Assembly: GCA_026874595.1 (NCBI GenBank)
Contig: CM049313.1
Location: 62,995,659-63,059,658, forward strand
DNA: 64,000 nucleotides
From: Sipunculus nudus
Lineage: Eukaryota; Annelida; Sipuncula; Golfingiida; Sipunculidae
Reading direction: 5' to 3'
The notes under the pieces are model-generated. The model saw nothing but the letters and a program-made list of their open reading frames with translations, searched no databases and was not told where the DNA came from. The translations under genes were made by a program, and so were the position numbers. The first letter of the stretch is position 1. The number at the start of each line of letters is the position of its first letter. Shown one piece after another: positions 1-10,963 of this stretch.

Positions 1-300
1 GGACGAACAGTTTGGGTGATGACAATAGCCATCAATAGCCATCAATAGCCATCACTGACAATACGGCATTAAAAGCCTATCAAATTCCCTATAACAATTT
101 TCATTGGAAAATTGTGGGGAAAAAATAACAAGGCCTACAGGCCTAATGCGAACCTGTGCAAAGTTTAGGAGTATGAATGGAGCTATATTTTTAAAATTTA
201 ATATTGATCCTCCTAAGTCCTGCATATCTACCTTAGTCATTATGATTTCAGCAAAATGGACGTTTCTGAACTGCAAATTTCGGACTAGGACATTTTAAAA

Positions 301-1880
301 CCAGAATATGGGTAGTCAACAAGCCACTATGTGTATCCGCAGAAATCAGAATGGGACGGGTGAAGTGAGGCATGGATTAAGTGGCGAGGGGAATAGAGCG
401 TGGTGTGTTGCATATTAGCATGGATGTCTGCAGCTTAAACGTGAATGTAGGTGGTGCCACCTGTCATATAATCAAGAAAATTGTCCAGGATGTATAAACC
501 TGCAAAATTTCAGGTGGATATGTCAAACCACTGCTTAGATATCAGTGATTTTATCCCAAGGCAGATCAACAGATTGATGCTGTGCATAAGCAGTTGCAGG
601 TGGTGCCACCAGTTTTGTCTATGATGAAGAGCTATAAGAGATCTATACACAAGCAAAATTTTGGCCCAAACGGTCGGTTCCCGAGATATGAGCTTGGATG
701 TCTGCAGAGTAAACGTGAATGTAGGTGGCGCCACCTGTCATAAAATCAAGAAAGCTGTCCAGGTTGTATAAACCTGCAAAATTTCAGGTGGATAAGTCAA
801 ACCACTGCTGAGATATGAGTGATTTTATCCCAAGGCAGATCAACAGATTGATGCTGTGCATAAGCGGTTGCAGGTGGCGCCACCAGTTTTGTCTATGATG
901 AAGAGCTATGTGAGATCTATACACAAACAAAATTTTGGCCCAATCAGTCAAACGGTTCCTGAGATATGAGCTTGGATGTCTGCAGAGTAAACGTGAATGT
1001 AGGTGGCGCCACCTGTCATAAAATCGAGAAAGCTGTCCAGGATGTAAAAACCTGCAAAATTTCAGGTGGATTAGTCAAACCACTGCTGAGATTTGAGTGA
1101 TTTTATCCCAAGGCAGATGAACAGAGGGACGCTGTGCATAAATGGTTGCAGGTGGCGTTACCAGTTTTGCCTATGATGAAGAGCTATGTGAGATCTATAC
1201 ACATGTAAAATTTTGGCCTAATCAGTCAAATGGTTCCCGAGATATGAGCTTGGATGTCTGCAGAGTAAATGTGAATGTAGGTGGCGCCACCTGTCATAAA
1301 ATCGAGAAAGCTGTCCATGATGTATAAACCTGCAAAATTTCAGGTGGATAAGTCAAACCACTGCTGAGATATGAGTGATTTTATCCAAAGGCAGATGAAC
1401 AGATGGACGCTGTGCAAAAATGGTTGCAGGTGGCACCACCAGTTTTGCCTATGATGAAGAACTATGTAAGATCTATACACATTCAAAATTTTGGCCCAAT
1501 CGGTCAAACGGTTCCCGAGATATGAGCTTGGATGTCTGCAGAGTAAATGCTAATGTAGGTGGCGCCACCTGATATAAATCGAGAAAGTTGTCCAGGATGT
1601 ATAATCCTGCAAAATTTCAGGTGGATAAGTCAAACCACTGCAGAGATATGAGTAATATTATCCAAAGGCAGATGAACGGATGGACGCTGTGCAAAAATGG
1701 TTGCAGGTGGCGCCACCATTTTTAGTACATGTTATAAAGCTATCAAAGGTTCCCGAGATATGTGGGTTTATGTGTGGAAACAGACGCACAAATGGACGCT
1801 GGGAAGCAAGGAAAGGTCAGAGGTCAACCAAAAATGAGGGTGCAGCAGTTCACATGTGACCTGATGATAAACGGATTCGC
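301..1880. mobile_element. Family E element, copy E1, with ~278-bp tandem core
   Basis: The left end (CCAGAATATGGGTAGTC) and the GTATCCGC inverted-repeat arm resemble E2. The core has about five ~278-bp tandem units. Each contains two copies of a GGTGGCGCCACC-type palindrome (for example 724, 874, 1002, 1280, 1707) about 130-150 bp apart, in two contexts (TGTAGGTGG...CTGTCAT and TGCAGGTGG...CAGTTTT). The right end is not intact: similarity to E2 fades after about 1870. Confidence 0.75.
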
Positions 1881-1954
1881 TTAAAATGCAAACCAAGTTT
1901 TTTCAAACAGTTGAAAGATACAGTTCCAATAATCTGGGAATTCTGCTTCTAAAC

Positions 1955-2010
1955 AATGTGTCCAGACGTCTAGACACTGTGTCTAGACGTCTAGACACAT
2001 TGTCTAGACA
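1955..2010. repeat. 47-bp near-perfect palindrome made of GTCTAGAC motifs, then a C-run
   Basis: Positions 1955-2001 form a palindrome with a single internal mismatch, built from CAGACGTCTAGACAC and its inverse. The octamer GTCTAGAC appears four times by 2008, plus one variant GTCCAGAC. A run of about 15 C follows immediately. Confidence 0.85.
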
Positions 2011-2816
2011 CCCCCCCCCCCCCCGAGCCAGGTCAGTTGCCATGGTGATGTCTGGACCCTACCTGTTTGTACTGAGTGACCTCTTACTTGGCTGCTGAAA
2101 CTCAGTATGAAGTCAAATCTGTTTTCAAATACAGAAAGCCTTTTTCAATTAGCTACAATGCTTTTTTAAAACTGTATTCACCCAATCTATTCTTATAAAA
2201 CTGGCAGAACCGTACCATAGAATAATTCTTGTAAAGTTTAAACCAATCAGCTGAACAGTTTCATCATAAATCAGTGTATTAGCTAGAAGAGTTTAAAATT
2301 ACGTTTTCGCTTGTAAAAAACACATCAATGTAGGTGGCGCCACCAATATCTCAAAATCAGATACGACATATGTGACAAACATTGGTATAAAATTTGGTCA
2401 TTATAGCTCCAGCCGTTTTTGAGATTTTAATTTTAGTGTGCTTTTTTGGACAGATGACTAAGTTCAACCTCCTGTAACTCGGCCAAAAATCTCCAAACTG
2501 GAACCATTCGAACAAACTTGAGAGAGATTGTTCCAGGGATCATTTTTGTGAAATATTGGACAATTTGGCTGGACAGTTTCAGAGAAGAAGATTTTTAAAG
2601 GTTTTTAAGCTTTTTCTCTATAAAATCTAAATTAATGCAGATACCCAATAATAAGCTCCAGGGCACCAAGTTTCACATGTGACGAATTTTTACATGTAAT
2701 TTGGAGCTGCTAGCTCCGACAGTTTCTGACTTACAGCCATGGACGGCGGAAAGCCTGCCCTGGACGGCGGACGGACGCCGATGCGCCATCGCATAAGCTC
2801 ACAGGTTCGCTAAAAA

Positions 2817-5164
2817 TAAATAATGTGTTCTTTTGTCTTCTACCCCTATTATCTGGTACACTTTTCCGGGTATTTCGTTTTGTTACAGATGATGACAGGC
2901 TCACACAGGCATACCCTCCCTTGATACCGAGATGGAGAATTGCCCTGAAATAGTCATACGCACATATCAGGGGAAAAAATACATATTTATGTTTTGAATT
3001 ATATTTGGAAAATTATCCGTTATATTATAAAACTATAACAACAGCCCATATGAATAAACCACTAAAATGAACTGGTCATGTTTCTATAAAGCAGACTGAG
3101 TGACGCAATGTTATATGGTGTACAAAGTATCAATGTCAGCAGCACACCATGTTGTTAACGATCTTCCTAACTGTCTTCACAGCACATTTATATAGACTTT
3201 AACGCTTTTGTGGAAAATGTTAACATTTATTAAAGAAATACGATGAAAATATAGTATATAGTGCATTCCATGCAAAGTGAACAGGTTTGTCTTAAGGTAT
3301 CAGGAACTGCATGTTTTCCAGGGAGAACAATGACAGTCAGTTGTGACACGCATGTTAACACAGTGTGTGACCGGGGCTGCTGCAGCCAGGCACTGAGATG
3401 TTCGTCTGCTCTGACATCACAGGTCATTAAGAAGATTGGGCCAGCCGAATGGCCATTTAAATGCAAAAGTCACTTCTGGACAGTATAAATCCTCAAAATA
3501 TACATAATTAAAAGAATAATTTGAACAAGTTATGAAACGTTTAGGGATAATATTACACTGCTAATCCAATTATGTGTTCGGTCAAATCAATTGATTTGAG
3601 CCTTAACTAAAATGCCTCAGGCCACGGTAATTTACCTGTACAAACAAAATGTTACAACAGACCATAACTGAGTAGTCGTCCACAGTTTGCAGGTGTGATA
3701 AACTTAGCCTCGCCTATCCAGGTAGTCCTTGGCTCAGCTTTGATCAGGATGGCTTTAAAGGATCGCTTTGACCATTCTTTGGGTAGTCACTGAGGCCTTG
3801 AGTACTACGATGAGCATTACTTAAATTTTTTGCGCCTACATATTTACTAACAAAGTCTATTGGACAGTTTATTTCTGCCCAAAATATTGGAATTTTGATT
3901 GGCTAGAATCGCTACATACGACTGCAGTTGAGGAAGTCTGAGCTTTATATAAACCATGCTACGAAGCTGATAAACAATTGTGATAGTCAATGTCAACATG
4001 ATTTACTGCTCATCCTGATTATTCTCCATGTAAATTTTACATACTGTTAATTCTTACACATCAAATGAGTCACGTAAGTTTACGACAAGCTATCGATCCT
4101 TGCATGACTTGACACTGGTGCCAAGCCGGCTGACCTCACCAGAAAATTCAATGAAACAGATCTATGATCAGCTATATTTACATTTTGTTTCATTTATTTG
4201 AAATAGACTGTGTACATAAACTTGTTTTCTTGCGCATTCAACTGATCATTTACTGGTAATTTCAATAAAAATACAGGACATGTATAAAGGTTCCTGAAGT
4301 TTACCTATCTGCTGAGAAATGGCAGAACTTAAGAGGTCATGCAAGGTCATTCCAGTTATCATGGCAGCCAAGCGTGATATGATGAAGGTACAACACCAAT
4401 TGTTTCAGAGGGCTGGCTTTTCACCAATAATTATATTAATATATAATAATCTGTTCTGTATGATAAATTTATTAAATCAATTGAAAATGTTACAGTATAT
4501 TGTCACACATTTATAATGAGCTGGCTTAATCAACTTGGGTCATTCAGTATCTTGTACTTATCCGAACTCAGTGGTGGTACTCACAGTGATTCCTTGAGCA
4601 ATTTCATGAGAAACTGTTCACCCGAAAGATCGTTCATCCAAACAAAAAGCTCCCCCCCCCCCCCCCAGGGCTTTCAGATAAAAGACGCTCTACTGTATTT
4701 ATTAATGAATACAAATATGGCTGTACTAAGGTTTACAGGTTTCAGTGCAATCACACCCTCGAGGAAACTTCAAAATGAACAGCAAAATTTCAGCCTCATG
4801 AATATAAAGCCTACCACATAATGTGATGCAAAATTATTTTTAAGTAAAGGCAAGAGGATGTCGCAAGTGTGGCTGTAATGAGCCTGTGGGGGTTATAAAC
4901 TTTCAACATCCCAGGGCTTTGGTCTGTAGAAGATAGTTCTTACCTCTAAATTTTGGTGTTGCATTTTTACTTAATATATTCTCTTGATCTACATTTGATT
5001 ACCTCCATACTGTAGGTGCAGTTTTCAGTGATAAAAGAGGAACTTCTGGAAAGCGCCAGAGGTGCCAGTTGTATGTTTGTCAAGGTGAGCAAAAGTGTTG
5101 GGATGGACTAAAGCATCTAGTTTGTGATTGCCAGCAAGTATTTATGTAATAGTATACAACTGAC
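2817..5164. other. Non-coding stretch downstream of SERINC exon 8 (intron or flank)
   Basis: AT-rich, apparently unique sequence. It includes a C-run of about 15 at 4652. C-terminal SERINC exons were looked for on the minus strand and not recognised. Open frames near 3230-3490 on both strands resemble no family I know and have no supporting splice context. Confidence 0.5.
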
Positions 5165-5260
5165 TTTTTTCTGGAGGCTGGCTGTTGAGTGCAGTCCATG
5201 TCAGGAATACAACGTACAGCGTGATCAGAGATGCCTGCAGTATCCCAGCATTCTTATTCA
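5165..5260 (-). CDS. SERINC: SERINC exon 8 (LQASLITLY block)
   Basis: The exon begins after TGTGTTACAG and completes a Met codon split from exon 7. It encodes MNKNAGILQASLITLYVVFL, then TWTALNSQPPEK. Vertebrate SERINCs have '[25 protein letters not shown]' at the same place. The proposed donor is AAAA|GTCAGT at 5164-5163. The frame otherwise runs to a stop about 10 codons later, so the 3' boundary is the least certain of all the exons. Further C-terminal exons were looked for in 1-5164 and not recognised. Confidence 0.88.
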
Positions 5261-6159
5261 CTGTAACACAAAACAATTTCTGTGATTTTAGAAACAGATA
5301 TGGCAACAAACAAATTATACCCTACACCTTGTGCAAACATCTCAGCTGATTATGCTAATGTAGACAATGCTCTAAAACTTTTCTAAAGGCTAATGTACGG
5401 TAACTCAAAGTGTAACAAACAAGGTCTTACAACAGTTGTTGGTAAAACCACCATACTATACACAATTAGAAATATGCAGTCCAAGTGGCCAAATACTTCA
5501 ATGAACTTGAGGGTCAAAATTTTGTACTTTTCTTTTTTATTCAATTCTGAACTTTGGCAAACTTACTGAAAACTACAAACATATCAGATGTAAATATTAT
5601 TTCATAAGCGATACTTCCTACATAGTACTTTAATTTGGGGAAACACACCTGGATACATTGGTATTGTCAATACATGCTGTATCACATATCATTGTGAGAC
5701 CACTGCAATACAAACAAGCAAATTCGTGGAATTTATGTCCCCTGCTTCAGCCTCTTGTTGTCCCATGCTTGTCCTATCAATATGGTTTAGATTTTATTGT
5801 CCCCTGAAGATGTCTCTTCATGTTATAGTGGCTGTGTTTTAGTTTCATTGCCCCCTAAAGATGTCTCCTACAACTACATATCAAAACTTTTGGATGTGAA
5901 TATGGAACCAAATGGGAATTTTTGTTTGTTTTTGAGCTGCTGATCATAATTTTTCTGACAGACACTCTAAAACCAATGCCAACCAAGGTTTGCATGAGAG
6001 CAATCACTGACTTGAATATGAATGAAATCAAATAATATATAGGAAATTTATCACACCGAAGCAAAAACTTTGAAGGACGGACAGACAGAAGGACAGACAA
6101 ACCCAAATTAATGTCCCCATTCCACGGAAATGGAGGACAACAATACCTGATCATGAATA

Positions 6160-6640
6160 GGCAGACCTATACTAGCCCTAAATAATGTCTTACTTTCACA
6201 TGTCCATTGGCACATTAATATGAGTACCGGTAGCCTTTCAAAATGTCTATATTTATACTTGTCCATAAACACTGATTGGAGTACATAATGTCTTACATTT
6301 TCTTCCCAGTGCACACTGATAGGAGTAGCCCTCCATTATGTCTTACATTTTCTCATACATGGATACTGATATGAGAAGCCCTTTATGTCTTACATTTTTT
6401 CATCCATGGACACTGATATGAGTAGCCCTTCTTAATGTCTTAAATTTTTCTGGTCCATGGACACACTGATATAAGTAGCCCTACATAATGTCTTACATTT
6501 TCTGGTCCATGGACACAATGATATGAGTAGCCCTACATAATGTCTTACATTTTTTCATTTATGGACACTGATATTAGTAGCCCTACATAATGTCTTACTT
6601 TTTCTGGTCCATGGACACACTGATATCAGTGTGATCATGA
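6160..6640 (-). repeat. ~50-bp tandem array built from the SERINC exon 7 5' splice site (~9 copies)
   Basis: Anchors matching TGTCTTAC on the plus strand recur about every 50 bp from about 6187 to 6591. Read on the minus strand each unit is ATATCAGTGTGTCCATGG, ACCAGAAAAA, then GTAAGACATTATGTAGGG. That is the end of exon 7, its donor and the intron start. The copy nearest the exon is the real junction. Units further into the intron are progressively more diverged, as expected if the array grew from the splice site. Confidence 0.88.
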
Positions 6641-6772
6641 AGCAGAGGCCAGCGTTCACTCCTATAAAGATTTTGTTGATGCTACAACTGTCAAACCTGG
6701 TGAAGTGGAAAAACAGGTAGCAGAGGCCAGCAATGGCCGCCCCATAAAAAATGATCGAGCACAGGTATATCA
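6599..6772 (-). CDS. SERINC: SERINC exon 7 (two membrane helices, DSC..NKIFI block)
   Basis: The exon is 174 nt, phase 1 to phase 1. It encodes IYLCSIIFYGAAIAGLCYLF, then HFTRFDSCSINKIFIGVN and AGLCFMITLISVCPWTRK. It aligns with the vertebrate SERINC region ending '[26 protein letters not shown]'. The acceptor is ATTTTCAG and the donor is AAAAA|GTAAGA. The last ~30 nt of the exon plus the first ~20 nt of the intron are tandemly repeated in the ~50-bp array that follows in intron 7. Confidence 0.93.
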
Positions 6773-7087
6773 CTGAAAATAAAAGCAGAAAAATGTCACA
6801 GGTAAAGTCACAGGTAACTTGTCAGATTTCTTGGAAAAACTATCTGAACACAGATTTAGCAACTTGTAGTTGAAATTTTATTGAATTGACTCTGAGTGAC
6901 AGGGTTTACAAAGACAGCTTGCATATGATAAATAAACCTGTGAATGAAATTGATTAAAAATCTCCAGGATTAATAATTTTTATAACACCCCTGCCATTTT
7001 CAACAAAGAGAAAAGTAACTGTTTTTACACTACTGATTTATAGGTCTACATTGTGTTGTTAATGTGAGAATACACTACAGTACATAC

Positions 7088-7134
7088 AGAAGTACCAGCA
7101 TCTGCTCCCATCACTTCTTTTGGCTTTCCCTTTC
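7088..7134 (-). CDS. SERINC: SERINC exon 6 (47-nt micro-exon)
   Basis: This short exon is needed to bridge the phases of exons 5 and 7. It lies behind TTTACTTTCAG and ends at T|GTATGT, a good donor. Joined to its neighbours it reads W-KGKAKRSDGSRCWYF-L. Vertebrate SERINCs have a short basic/acidic loop ending in 'LWYAAL' here, and the spacing from 'WY' to the later 'DSC/DGC' is 33 residues in both. The phase match and this spacing make the call firm despite the small size. Confidence 0.85.
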
Positions 7135-7667
7135 CTGAAAGTAAACTTATATGATCAGTATTTCATAAATATTCATGATGACCAAGTCACTCTAGCAACT
7201 GCATTTGATGTGCTACACTGTCTTTATATTGGGAAATATGCTCACCAGGGCAATAGCTATCTGTATGATCCAGCTGAACTGATATGTTTAAACTTACTAG
7301 AAAAATTTTTTTCCATATGTTGATCAAATAACGGGAACACTGTTATTTTGGACATCCTGGGACAACACATACTGGGACATCCTGGGCACAAAGGACTCCT
7401 AAGAGCACAAATAGAGTGTTCGACTACCGGTGTCACCAGAGGTGTCGTGAGATTGGTCACGGTTGACCCCATCCAGGGCCTGGTGCTATGCAGTTGTATT
7501 GCAGCTGTTCATAAATATCTTCATCCTCAACTGATGAATTTGAAAGATATAAAATGCAGATAACTTAAATAAAATCTAATAGCCAATAAATAAAAAGAAA
7601 TATGAAAAACTAAAAATTAATAACAAAAATTGGGAAATTAGATAAAATGAGAGATATTTCAGCTCAA

Positions 7668-7703
7668 CAGGGGGCTGCGCGCCAAAGGCGCCCCCTTTGG
7701 ATG
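7668..7703. other. Strong GC-rich hairpin
   Basis: AGGGGGCTGCGCGCC and GGCGCCCCCT flank a short AAA loop, giving a stable stem in an otherwise AT-rich intron. It lies just outside the 1.38-kb inverted-repeat transposon. Its role is unknown. It may be the end of another decayed element. Confidence 0.55.
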
Positions 7704-7727
7704 TGTATCTGTAATATATATATATTA

Positions 7728-9106
7728 CCGTAAAATCTCCACTTAAAACCGCGGTTTAATCAAGAAATTCAAAATCTTGAAATCAGGTTGATTTCCTGAA
7801 AGCACTGTGCGGTTTATACTAGAAGGGTTTCCTGAATATCTTCCTGACAGACATTGTTTTGGGGCCGGCGAGTGGGCGATAATATTGCAACTTTCGAAGG
7901 CCGTTCTTAGCAGCAGTCTCGCATGCATGGGAGCCGTGTGTAAATGTATTATTTACGATTATTTGTTATTTATAAATTAAATATTGCTGAATAGTTTTCG
8001 TGTGATATATAACTTGTTATGAAATTTTGGTAATTGTCACCAAATAATACGTTTACAACAACCCTGCTGTAACACACAGCAGCCCACTTTGTTGGGCATG
8101 CTCAAGCAAAATTGAAATAAAAGCCTACTTTAAACCCATTTGCGGCATTATTTAGCAATGATTATTTGTTTAAAACGTAAAATGAATAAAAAGCTGACAT
8201 CTTAAGGAGTCGCACAATAGCAGACGATCGTTTTAAAATCAAGTTTGAGTGCCGCCATGTGCTGAAACGCCCTGGTATTCTGCTAAGAATATTTTGAACG
8301 GCTGTACGCGGTGGGTGGTAAACAGAACAGCCACCTATTTCGTCCCAGCGTGCCTTGCGTGAACACTGCCTTGACAAAATGGCTCCCCACACGGAAAAAA
8401 CACTTGCTTACCCCGACTGGCCATTTAAATTTTACCTTAAAATCACTCGTTATCAAGCGTCATGTTTCCTATACGTGCGTATCTCGACAAGGTAACTTCA
8501 ATTACTTTGATATTTAGTTAAGTTGACCAGCGATGTTTCAAACACGCCAGCAAATTGTGACATGGAGCGATGTCAACATACGATGTGACGATGATAATAC
8601 CGAAGTAACCAGTATGAAAATGATTTGAATCTTCCGAGTAATTCCAGAAAATGGAATTTTCATCAAAAATTTTTAGAATTAAAATATACAGTGACATGAA
8701 ATGGATCAGCAGAATATTTTTTCCAAAATATAATGACAAATCAGTAGCAAACAAGAATACGGCACGGAATATAAAATCTGTATAAACAGGCAGAGGTTCA
8801 CCGGCCCTTACGTCTTCCCAAACTTCATGCTTGACTGACCCTGCAAAAAAGTGTTATGATGTGTTTAAATAAAATGCCCAAGGAATTTAAAAATGGACAG
8901 GAATGGCCGAGTCGCAACCTACACGTGTTAATTTCTAGATGATAGCTTGATTGTGTCTTTTGTCAAATCATTCCGTAGCGAAAGTTGGTGCGGTTTTAAA
9001 GGGGGGTTCTTAGTATTTGAGCCCCTCGCGATGTCTCACCTGGAATTTCAGCGAAGTCTGGGTGCGGTTTTAATCGGAAGTGCGGTTTTAAGTGGAGATT
9101 TTACGG
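7728..9106. mobile_element. 1.38-kb TA-flanked terminal-inverted-repeat DNA transposon (non-autonomous)
   Basis: The ends are perfect 25-bp inverted repeats beginning CCGTAAAATCTCC (7728-7752) and ending GGAGATTTTACGG (9082-9106). Both sides are flanked by TA (7726-7727 and 9107-9108), the target duplication of Tc1/mariner-type and related transposases. No frame long enough for a transposase is present, so it must be mobilised in trans. It sits in SERINC intron 5 (between exons 5 and 6). The superfamily is inferred from the TA duplication only. Confidence 0.85.
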
Positions 9107-9239
9107 TAGTATTAGATTAAGTGAAATTCCAAAAGGAGGGGAGTACTGGATGGGACCCCTCCCCATGGCTACGCCCCTGCACTTCAGTATTTCAGAGGCA
9201 AAGATGACCCTGGTGACTGCTATGTAATTCTCCACTTAC

Positions 9240-9333
9240 CAGCTGGCATTCCATGTGTGAGCAAATGAGACCAGCAGAATCAGCTGAATTACAATGAAGA
9301 TGAAGCCGCCAGCCATACCAATGATCATCCACA
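9240..9333 (-). CDS. SERINC: SERINC exon 5 (membrane helix ending FAHTWNASW)
   Basis: The exon is 94 nt, phase 1 to phase 2. It encodes WMIIGMAGGFIFIVIQLILL followed by VSFAHTWNASW. It is nearly collinear with the vertebrate SERINC stretch '[28 protein letters not shown]', including the invariant FAH-W-N-SW. The acceptor is ATCTTCCAG and the donor is CTG|GTAAGT. The last Trp codon is split and finished by the first base (G) of exon 6. Confidence 0.95.
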
Positions 9334-10963
9334 CTGGAAGATAAAGGTTACTATACATCAGAAACGGACAGATGCCAATCACAAATTGACCAATATGTTG
9401 GTCAAATGAGTGCTGAATGTACACCCATTCAATATTCACATTTTCAGCTGATATTTTCTTGATATAGTCTATTCCTCCCCCTCATGTCATCTGTTTTTTG
9501 TGCAATGAACATTTTTATTATATAAGTCTGTTTCATCCACACATGTCCACATGTTTTTTTTTTTTTTTTTTTGCTGTGAAAAATATTTTCTTAATAAATT
9601 TTTTAGAGAGAAAAATTGTCATTTAGAGTAGAAGATTTATGGACCTTATTTTCAACTAGGGAAATAAACATCTACCTACACAGTATTTAAGAAATAGAAT
9701 TATTTCAAAATATGAGAAAACAGTCTATATTTTACAACATATCAGCCCCACTTATGGCAGTCAAGGGCACTGGTCACATGCAAAAGTAGCCTTAGTTGAC
9801 AGCTGCTGATTGGATGATGTCATGTAAATACTCAAAAAAAAAAAATATGGCAAGCCAAAACAAAGATTGCTACTCATACAGGGATACATCTGATCTGTTA
9901 CATCATTGGAAATAATAAAAAAAAACAAAGATTGCTACTTGTGCAGGGAGACATCTTATCTTTCAGATCATTATAAAGAGTCCAAAAGGTTGTGAAACAT
10001 AAACTGGAGCTTTGATTTAAAATTCTTAAATGTCAAATTAGGCTGTTACTTCCATATATGCAGTTTTCTATGAAATTACTGAAAAACATAAACTTTTTGG
10101 AAAAATTATTTAAAAAATAAGAGCACAAAGTTTGGAGGAACAGAGTATAATAATAGGCAGATTCACAACAGAGGAACTTTATCCAAAAAAAAGTTCAGCT
10201 TTGCTTCATATGTAATGTGCATGTATACAAGTTGCTATGATTTTGTTTTAAACAGAAAAAGGGAAATTGATCATCCAATATTATAAGTAATGGACCCTGA
10301 TTACCTAAGCATGTCTGCCATTGTTTGGAGTAAATTCACCTAAATAAAACAACATGAATCTGAATGGGGTGTGGCTTTCAAACTGTGTCCAGGAGCTTTT
10401 GATTCCATCACAAAAAATATATTATCATTGTAATTCTTAAAGATAGCTTTCAACTGCAAAAGATAACTTTAATTAAACCAATGAAATATGAGCTTGTAAA
10501 TTATTTTCTGAATAGTTCGCTATCCCCATCCACACGAACTTTCCACTGAAATTCTAATGAATATAACTACCAATATTATTTTTTGTATATGTTTATTATG
10601 GAGGACAGAGAGGGGAATTGTGACCTTATTATAAAGGTGAATATATCACTGTGGAAATACTGTAATTACAATCCTTTAGTATTGTTTTTTGTAATTGTAC
10701 ATCTTGTATTGAACTTGTGTGTAACCTGAAAAAGTTGAATGAGCTGAAACTATAACCCTGCCAACTGCGACATGACTAAGCTTAGAAGTACAGTGGAAGT
10801 CTTAATGTATATTCAAGTTGAAATACTGGCCACATTCTGTAATACTGTACAGTGTTAAACACTTAAAGCCACAAATTACACAATGAACATTTTCAACAGA
10901 GGTTTACCAAAATGAAGACACATACACTGGGCAGATTAATGTAGATGTTATTCTGTTATATAA
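9334..10963. other. SERINC intron 4, proximal part, unique AT-rich sequence
   Basis: No exon or recognisable element was seen. A T-run of 19 lies at 9554-9572. Two short near-copies of ACAAAGATTGCTACT (9858 and 9924 area) suggest a small local duplication. Confidence 0.5.

Larger units (their letters stand above)
129..2816 (+). mobile_element. Family B non-autonomous element, copy B1 (contains E1)
   Basis: The left end is CAAGG with a hairpin AGGCCT-AC-AGGCCT (131-144), then GCGAACCTGTG (148-158). The right end has the exact inverse CACAGGTTCGC (2800-2810) followed by TAAAAA. Near the right end are GGACGG/CGGACG microsatellite remnants (2743-2780). The core includes GGTGGCGCCACC at ~2334. 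A family E element is inserted at 301. No protein-coding capacity was seen. The architecture matches copy B2. Confidence 0.8.

Noticed and set aside
3230-3490. Overlapping open frames on both strands, Cys-containing
   Set aside because: No family resemblance, no splice context, and no match to the missing SERINC C-terminal exons.
8800-8850. Alternative SERINC exon 6 between exons 5 and 7
   Set aside because: A GCAG...GTAAGG pair exists on the minus strand, but the joined frame meets a stop and the segment lies inside the TA-flanked transposon. The 7088-7134 exon fits phase and alignment.
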